Source of the DNA: Amycolatopsis mediterranei
GTDB lineage: Bacteria > Actinomycetota > Actinomycetes > Mycobacteriales > Pseudonocardiaceae
Reading direction: 5' to 3'
NCBI RefSeq assembly: GCF_026017845.1
Contig: NZ_CP100416.1
Span: 4,249,615 to 4,313,614, forward strand
DNA length: 64,000 nt
The notes under the pieces are model-generated. The model was not told where the DNA came from. It was given only the letters and a program-made list of their open reading frames with translations, and searched no databases. Position 1 is the stretch's first letter; each line of letters opens with the position of its first letter. Shown piece after piece: positions 59,091 to 64,000 of this stretch. A program made the position numbers and the translations under genes.

Positions 59091-59566
59091 AGCGGATCTG
59101 GCCGGCGGTGGCGGTGTTCCTGCTCGCGGGCTGCGGGGTCCGGCCCTCCGAGGCGACCGACGGGGGAGAGGCTCCGACGGGCCTGGCGCCAGGCATGACG
59201 CTGTACCTCGTCGACGCGCACGAGCAGCTCCGGCCGGAGCTGCGGCGAACCGGTCACCTCGGCTCGATCTCCGATGCGCTGGCGCTGCTGCTGAGCGTGC
59301 CCAGCGGCTCGGACCTGCACACGGAGATCGCGCCGACGCCGGTGACGCGGGTCTACGTCACGCCCACGACCGGGGTGCTCCAGCTGTCGGTACCGCTGAC
59401 GATCCACGACGTGACCCCGCTGGGCATCGACCAGCTCGTGTGCACCGCACTGGGGGCCCACGTCCAGGCCGGCGGGGACCGGAACACGAAAGTGCAGGTC
59501 CGCTTCGTCCAGCCCACCCCGGAGTCGGACCGGGCGCGGACCTGCCCGCTGATCACAGCCCGGTGA
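59087..59566 (+). CDS. GerMN-like lipoprotein in the two-component operon
   Basis: A 159-residue lipoprotein with lipobox VFLLAGCGV. The mature domain has the GerMN-like pattern LYLVDAHEQLRPELR, SISDALALLLSVPSGSDLHTEIAP and GIDQLVCTALG. GTG 59087 overlaps the kinase stop. It may be a sensory partner of the kinase. Its last 14 bases overlap the convergent acyltransferase gene. Confidence 0.8.
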   Translation: MKRIWPAVAVFLLAGCGVRPSEATDGGEAPTGLAPGMTLYLVDAHEQLRPELRRTGHLGSISDALALLLSVPSGSDLHTEIAPTPVTRVYVTPTTGVLQLSVPLTIHDVTPLGIDQLVCTALGAHVQAGGDRNTKVQVRFVQPTPESDRARTCPLITAR

Positions 59567-60755
59567 TGTCGACGACGACCGGGGCCGGGGCGGGCAGCAC
59601 CACCCACAGCAGGGCCAGCCCGGCTGTGACCACGGTGAACGCCAGCAGCCCGCGCCGGCCGCGCGCCCATCGGGCCCGGAACCGGATCGGGTCCTCGACC
59701 AGGTACTTCGACAGCGTGGCCAAGCCGAGGGACACCGCGAGCACCGCCCCCGTCCGCGGCAGGCCGTCGAGCTCCGGGGAAAGCAGCACGAACACGGGCC
59801 AGTGCCACAGGTACAGGCTGTAGGAGATCAGCCCGACCCACCGCAACGGCGGCCAGGCCAGGGCTTTCGCCACCCCCGTTCGCGGCGCCTGCACGCACAG
59901 CCCGACCAGCAGCGCGGCGGCCAGCGAGTGCGCGAACAGCCCGCCGGTGAACAGCCACCGCGAGGTCGTCCCGTCGGTCAGCGCCCACGAGATCCCGAGG
60001 CCGGCCGCGAGCAACGCCGCCGCGGGGCCCGCCCACCGGCCGGCCGCGCGGGCCAGTGCCGCCCGCACCGGCCCGGTGGCGACGACCGCGCCCAGCAGCA
60101 GGGAAAACGCCCGCGTGTCGGTGCCGGTGTAGACCCGGCTCGGATCGCCCGCACCGGCCAGCGTGATCATCAGCGCGAGTGAACCGATCGAAGCCGTGGC
60201 CGCGACCACCGCGACCCGGCTTTCCGGCCGGTTCGCGGAGCGGGCGATGACCAGCAGGATCGGCGGCCACAGCAGGTAGAACTGCTCTTCGACGGCGATG
60301 CTCCACAGGTGTTCGAAGACCCGCTGCGAGCCGAAGCGGTCCCAGTAACCCGCCGACTCCGCGAGCAGGTGCCAGTTCACCAGGTTCAGCTGCACCCACG
60401 GGCCGTCCGCGAGGGTCGTCCGCACCAGGTCCGGCGGCCCCACCGCCCACACGACCACGGTCACCCCGGCGAGCATCGTCACCAGCGCGGGCAGCAGCCT
60501 GCGGATCCGGCGGCCCCAGAACGCGACCGGCGACACGGTGCCGGTCGCCTCGACCTCCCGCAGCAGCAGGTCGGTGATGAGGTACCCGGACAGGCCGAAG
60601 AACAGGTCCACCCCGAGAAAGCCACCGGGCAGCCGGCCGGTGTGGAACAACAGGACGCCGAGGATGGCGACCCCGCGCAACCCGTCCAGCGCGGGCAGGT
60701 GCGGCTTGCGTCCGCTGGTGACCGGTCCGGCCTCGGCGGGGCGGATTTGGTTCAT
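59553..60755 (-). CDS. Acyltransferase 3 (OafA/YrhL-type) membrane protein
   Basis: A 400-residue membrane protein with about ten segments. The family signature is RKPHLPALDGLRGVAILGVLLFHTG, with the catalytic His in LLFHTG. VEEQFYLLWPPIL and SLYLWHWPVFVL are conserved. It lacks a fused SGNH domain; the separate SGNH lipoprotein at 56.1 kb could supply it. It would acylate a surface or secreted polymer. Confidence 0.88.
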   Translation of the reverse strand: MNQIRPAEAGPVTSGRKPHLPALDGLRGVAILGVLLFHTGRLPGGFLGVDLFFGLSGYLITDLLLREVEATGTVSPVAFWGRRIRRLLPALVTMLAGVTVVVWAVGPPDLVRTTLADGPWVQLNLVNWHLLAESAGYWDRFGSQRVFEHLWSIAVEEQFYLLWPPILLVIARSANRPESRVAVVAATASIGSLALMITLAGAGDPSRVYTGTDTRAFSLLLGAVVATGPVRAALARAAGRWAGPAAALLAAGLGISWALTDGTTSRWLFTGGLFAHSLAAALLVGLCVQAPRTGVAKALAWPPLRWVGLISYSLYLWHWPVFVLLSPELDGLPRTGAVLAVSLGLATLSKYLVEDPIRFRARWARGRRGLLAFTVVTAGLALLWVVLPAPAPVVVDITGL

Positions 60756-60870
60756 GACGCCGACGGTGCCGGGCCCGTGTCGGCAGGCGGTCCCGGTGCC
60801 GTCGCAGTCCGGTCGCAGCCGGCGGGAGCACCGGCGGCGATACGATGGCTCGATACGGTGGGGAGGCGGC

Positions 60871-61719
60871 ATGGCGGAGGAGCCCTTACCAGGGGTGGAC
60901 CTGGAGCGTCCCAGCGTGGCCCGGGTCTACGACTGGTATCTCGGCGGCACGGCCAACTGGGCGATCGATCGTGAGTTCGGCAAGAAGGTCCTGACGACGT
61001 TTCCGGCCGGGATGTACTGCGCCCGGGCCAACCGGGCCTTCCTGCACCGCGCGGTGCGGCACCTGGTGGCCCGGGGCGTGCGGCAGTTCGTCGACATCGG
61101 CTCCGGGGTTCCCACGATGGGCAACGTGCACCAGGTCGCGGACGAAGTCGCGCCGGACTCCCGGGTCGTCTACATCGACTACGAACCCGTTGCGGTCGCG
61201 CACTCCCGGATCTTGCTGGAGCAGCACGGCGATCCCGCCCGCCACGCGGTGATCCACGGCGATCTGCGTGATCCCGACGGAGTCTGGGAGGCGGTGGCCC
61301 AGACCGGTGTGGTCGACCTCGACGAGCCGCTGGCCCTGCTCGTCACCGCGGTGCTGCACGTCCAGCAGACCGGCCCGGACGGCCGGGATGTGGGTCCGGA
61401 AGCCATTGCGCAGTACCGGGATCTGCTGCCGGCCGGCTCGTACCTGGTGCTGTCGCAGATCACCCACGAGGGACTGCCCGAGGAGATCGCCGCCCAGCTG
61501 CACGCGATCATCCGGATGTACGACGACGACGTCAGCAAGCACGTGCTGCGGTCGAAGGCGGAGTTCGGTGCGCTGTTCGGCGACTTCGCCCTGCTGGAGC
61601 CCGGCGTCACGTGGACGGCGTCCTGGCACCCCGAGGACAGTGGCCCCGACACGCCCGTGATCGACTTCGCGGACCCGAGCGAGTCCGTGATGCTGGCCGG
61701 AGTCGGCCGCAAACCCTGA
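60871..61719 (+). CDS. DUF574-type SAM-dependent methyltransferase
   Basis: A 282-residue protein of the actinobacterial SAM-methyltransferase family annotated as DUF574. The N-terminal SVARVYDWYLGGTANWAID and FLHRAVRHLVARGVRQFVDIGSGVPT, then VVYIDYEPVAVAHSRILL, are typical. The ATG has GGGGAGG. These enzymes are abundant in actinomycetes, and most have no known substrate. The next gene follows by 19 bases. Confidence 0.87.
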   Translation: MAEEPLPGVDLERPSVARVYDWYLGGTANWAIDREFGKKVLTTFPAGMYCARANRAFLHRAVRHLVARGVRQFVDIGSGVPTMGNVHQVADEVAPDSRVVYIDYEPVAVAHSRILLEQHGDPARHAVIHGDLRDPDGVWEAVAQTGVVDLDEPLALLVTAVLHVQQTGPDGRDVGPEAIAQYRDLLPAGSYLVLSQITHEGLPEEIAAQLHAIIRMYDDDVSKHVLRSKAEFGALFGDFALLEPGVTWTASWHPEDSGPDTPVIDFADPSESVMLAGVGRKP

Positions 61720-61738
61720 CCGGGATAGGGTCCGGGCT

Positions 61739-62203
61739 GTGAAGTATCCGGAACTCGAGGCGGCCGTCCTGGAGCTCGTCATCGCCGCCGGCGATGAGAG
61801 CGCGGAGGCGTTCGGCGCCGCGACGATCACCCGGCTGCTCCGGGACGAGGTCGTGGCCGACGCGGGGCCGGACGAACTCACCGAAGATGCCTGGGCCGCG
61901 CTGACCCGCGCCCGGGAGTCGATCTTGACCATCGATGCCGGAGAACTGGCGGCCTTGATCGCCCGGATCGACGCGGGGATCCTCGCGGACGACGACCTGG
62001 ATCGCGGCATCGTCGCCGCGATCACCGCGCTCATGCACTGGAGCAGCTACCTCCGGGGCCGGCGGCGAGGCGAACTCTACGAACTGGCCATCCGCTCGAT
62101 CGAGGACGTCGACTTCCAGGTGAACGCCGATCTCGACGACGTGCTCGCCACCCCGGAGATGTCCGCGGAGTACGAACGGATTCAGCGGCTCCTCACCGCT
62201 TGA
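61739..62203 (+). CDS. Unknown 154-residue protein
   Basis: I do not recognise this family. GTG 61739 opens a 154-residue soluble, acidic, mostly helical protein: YPELEAAVLELVIAAGDESAEAFGAATITRLL, ALIARIDAGILADDDLD, MHWSSYLRGRRRGELYELAIRSI. No signal or membrane segment is present. It may be co-transcribed with the methyltransferase 19 bases upstream. Confidence 0.65.
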   Translation: MKYPELEAAVLELVIAAGDESAEAFGAATITRLLRDEVVADAGPDELTEDAWAALTRARESILTIDAGELAALIARIDAGILADDDLDRGIVAAITALMHWSSYLRGRRRGELYELAIRSIEDVDFQVNADLDDVLATPEMSAEYERIQRLLTA

Positions 62204-62237
62204 CCCGGGATTCGCTTCCTCGCGGTGTCGCGGCAAG

Positions 62238-62870
62238 TCAGCACGCTCGAGCGAGGCTGTGCGCGAACGGGCCGCGGAGCCAGGCGTCGACCTGCCGCTG
62301 CCCGCGCAGCCGGACGATCACCAGGCTCCGGTGCCGGTTCTCGGCGATCACCCGGCGAACCCGCGCGCGCATCACCGGGTGCCGCCGCCACGACTCCCTG
62401 ACGATGTGGCCGGGATCGGTGAAGAAGGTGCGCAGCGGCGACTCGACGTTGCCGCCCGCGATCGCGGTTCCGTGCCCGAGCCGCCTCTTGACCGTCCGGA
62501 ACGCCGTTCGCGCGACGACGTAGGGCCGCGGGTGGTCGAGCCAGACGAGAACCTGGGTCCGGGCGGTCATCGCCTCCCGCACGTCCTCGCCCTGCCATTC
62601 GATCGCCCACGCGGGCTCTTCGAGAAAGGCCAGCACGTCCTCCCGCCAGGTGGGCCGGACCGTCCAGCCCGGCGCGTGGTAGAAGGATTCGAATTCGACG
62701 AACAACAGATCCATCCGCGTGCAGAGCATCCGTGCGAGCGTCGTTTTGCCCGCGCCGGGGGCACCGGCGACCGCTATGCGCCGGAGCGGCTCGACCGGCA
62801 GTGGGTCGCGAGGACCGAGGACCCGTATCGCGCGACTCGAAGGCTCAGGCCGGGTGGCGGACACCGGCAA
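62238..62870 (-). CDS. P-loop NTPase, adenylate-kinase-like topology-modulation family
   Basis: Up to 210 residues from TTG 62870; GTG 62864 is another possible start, and the conserved part begins near RRIAVAGAPG. Walker A is GAPGAGKTTLARML. LFVEFESFYHAPGW and VLVWLDHPRPYVVARTAFRTVKRRL match small actinobacterial kinases often called DNA topology modulation (FlaR) proteins. The real substrate is unknown. Confidence 0.75.
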   Translation of the reverse strand: MPVSATRPEPSSRAIRVLGPRDPLPVEPLRRIAVAGAPGAGKTTLARMLCTRMDLLFVEFESFYHAPGWTVRPTWREDVLAFLEEPAWAIEWQGEDVREAMTARTQVLVWLDHPRPYVVARTAFRTVKRRLGHGTAIAGGNVESPLRTFFTDPGHIVRESWRRHPVMRARVRRVIAENRHRSLVIVRLRGQRQVDAWLRGPFAHSLARAC

Positions 62871-62926
62871 ACTCTAAGATCGTCCGAATCCCTCCGCCAA
62901 CGGTTTTCGCCCCGTAGAGTGCCGGC

Positions 62927-64000
62927 ATGCCCGCCGACAGCGAGTACAGCCGGTTCCTCGACGAACTGCTCCCCGAACTCGAGTTGTCGCTGAGCGAGCG
63001 CAAAGACGCCGAAGCGGTGCTGGAGCGCCTCCGCGCCTACTACGCGGAGTTGCCCGCGCCCGGCGAGGAACCCGGCCGGGTCGCCGTCATCGCCCTCGAC
63101 CCCTGGCGTGACTGGTCCGCCGAGGTGAAGAGCTCGGTGCTGGTCGCGGACCTGGTGATCTGCGACGACCCGCTGCTGTACGTGCAGGACCACATCGAAC
63201 GGTTCGCCCACTTCTACCGGCGGACCTTCGGCAGCCGGACGGGCGCCCGGCTGCCGGCCCACCTGGCGACCCAGCTCGAGCGGATGTGGGACGTCCTGCC
63301 GCTGGTGCGCGCCGGACTGGTCGTGTTCCGGCCGCTGCGCATGGCGGCCGAGGAGACCGTGACCGCGGTCGAGCGCGCGGTCACCGACCACCTCGGCGAA
63401 CACCTGGAGATGCTCGGCTACGACGTGCTCGGCTATCCGCAGTGGGTCGAATACCGGCTGCCGTTGCTGGCCGAGTGCGCGAAGATCGAGCTGGACCGCG
63501 AGCTGTGGACGGAATTCGGCATGGGGCCGGCCGAGATCGCCCGCTTCACCGTCGAGCCGCGGCTGACCCTGCAGTCCCTGACCACGTGGAACGGGCTGCT
63601 GCACGCGGAAGCGGTCGACGGGTCGTTCTGGAGCACGTCCGACGCGTACTGGCGGCTGGCCCGGGACGCGATGAACGGCCTGCACCCCGGGGCGCGGCTG
63701 CTGTCCTTCGTGGACACGTTCACCCGGCCGGTCCTGGAAGAGATGCCGACGCGGGACCTGCTCGCGATCCGGGGGAACGACGAGGCGTTCGACGCCTTCC
63801 GGCGGCACCTCGCGCTGACCGAAGACCTGATCGGCTCCGATCCGGACGAGGAGCGGTTCCCCGCCGACGTCACCCGGATCTTCGACGAGGTGTTCCGGCC
63901 GAACATCCGCGTCATCGAGAAAGCCATGCAGTGCAACACTTTGCTGCGTGACCTGCCCTTCGTCCTGGCCACGGCGGGCTTCGCCGTGGCCGGTGGGGTG
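62927..64000 (+). CDS. Unknown protein, 3' end outside window
   Basis: ATG 62927 opens a frame that stays open for 358 codons to the last base. I do not recognise the family. The start is acidic (ADSEYSRFLDELLPELELSLSERKDAEAVLERLRAYYAELPAPGEEPG), followed by a globular, mixed alpha/beta part with many Trp and no signal peptide. The visible end is hydrophobic (FVLATAGFAVAGG), which may begin a membrane segment. It is divergent from the P-loop NTPase gene by 56 bases. Confidence 0.65.
   Translation, partial: MPADSEYSRFLDELLPELELSLSERKDAEAVLERLRAYYAELPAPGEEPGRVAVIALDPWRDWSAEVKSSVLVADLVICDDPLLYVQDHIERFAHFYRRTFGSRTGARLPAHLATQLERMWDVLPLVRAGLVVFRPLRMAAEETVTAVERAVTDHLGEHLEMLGYDVLGYPQWVEYRLPLLAECAKIELDRELWTEFGMGPAEIARFTVEPRLTLQSLTTWNGLLHAEAVDGSFWSTSDAYWRLARDAMNGLHPGARLLSFVDTFTRPVLEEMPTRDLLAIRGNDEAFDAFRRHLALTEDLIGSDPDEERFPADVTRIFDEVFRPNIRVIEKAMQCNTLLRDLPFVLATAGFAVAGGV

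Noticed and set aside
1..64000. CRISPR arrays, tRNA or rRNA genes, insertion sequences, integrases or att sites
   Set aside because: None seen. No regularly spaced repeats, tRNA-like cloverleaf with CCA end, or DDE/tyrosine/serine recombinase motifs were recognised. A dedicated tRNA or repeat search was not possible here.

Overview
The window is about 70% GC, with dense third-position G/C codons, many GTG/TTG starts, TAT and lipoprotein signals, XRE/MltR-type regulators, vanadium haloperoxidases and DUF574-type methyltransferases. It reads as a soil actinomycete chromosome, most likely Pseudonocardiaceae (Amycolatopsis-like); that placement is inference. No rRNA, tRNA, CRISPR array, integrase or transposase was recognised.

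Layout. 1-3.9 kb: the 3' part of a GH2 glycosidase and a secreted lectin/FnIII/sugar-dehydrogenase protein. 4.1-4.5 kb: an AT-rich orphan gene, followed by a decayed quinone-oxidoreductase remnant. 5.2-16.8 kb: three XRE-type regulators and their oxidoreductase operons (cupin/CMD/MFS; alcohol dehydrogenase/MFS/paoABC-like molybdoenzyme; SDR/cyclophilin-like), joined by a shared palindromic operator. 16.8-24.4 kb: PP2C phosphatase, a large unknown membrane protein, small secreted proteins, a GH25 lysozyme and several damaged genes.

24.5-43.5 kb is the most coherent block: a mannan/galactomannan utilisation locus. It encodes a CE1-type esterase, an AGE-family sugar isomerase, a ROK repressor, an oligosaccharide ABC importer (SBP, permease, permease-ATPase fusion, ATPase), a GH2 beta-mannosidase, a LacI-type sensor without a DNA-binding domain, a secreted lectin-GH26 mannanase, a secreted SGNH esterase-lectin, a second ROK repressor and a GH36 alpha-galactosidase. 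Three transcription units share a nearly identical promoter (TTGACT-17-TAACAA) overlapping ACTTA-type half-sites, which also occur at the ROK gene. The inferred logic is: extracellular mannanase and esterases make and deacetylate manno-oligosaccharides, the ABC system imports them, the intracellular mannosidase and alpha-galactosidase hydrolyse them, and the AGE enzyme isomerises mannose.

43.5-53.9 kb: an acyl-CoA-dehydrogenase-like flavoenzyme with AraC regulator, TetR with FAD monooxygenase, two different vanadium haloperoxidase-superfamily enzymes, and an ECF sigma factor coupled to a membrane-anchored Rieske protein. 53.9-56 kb: thaumatin-like, GH128 and expansin-like secreted proteins, probably acting on fungal walls. 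56.1-60.8 kb: SGNH lipoprotein, two-component system, GerMN-like lipoprotein, acyltransferase. 60.9-64 kb: DUF574-type methyltransferase and poorly characterised genes; the last runs off the window.

A striking feature of 4.8-24.4 kb is repeated gene damage: internal deletions, fusions and frameshifts in paoB, an SDR, a cyclophilin-like gene, a RibD-like reductase and a transporter/TetR chimera. This is either active genome decay or an assembly problem.
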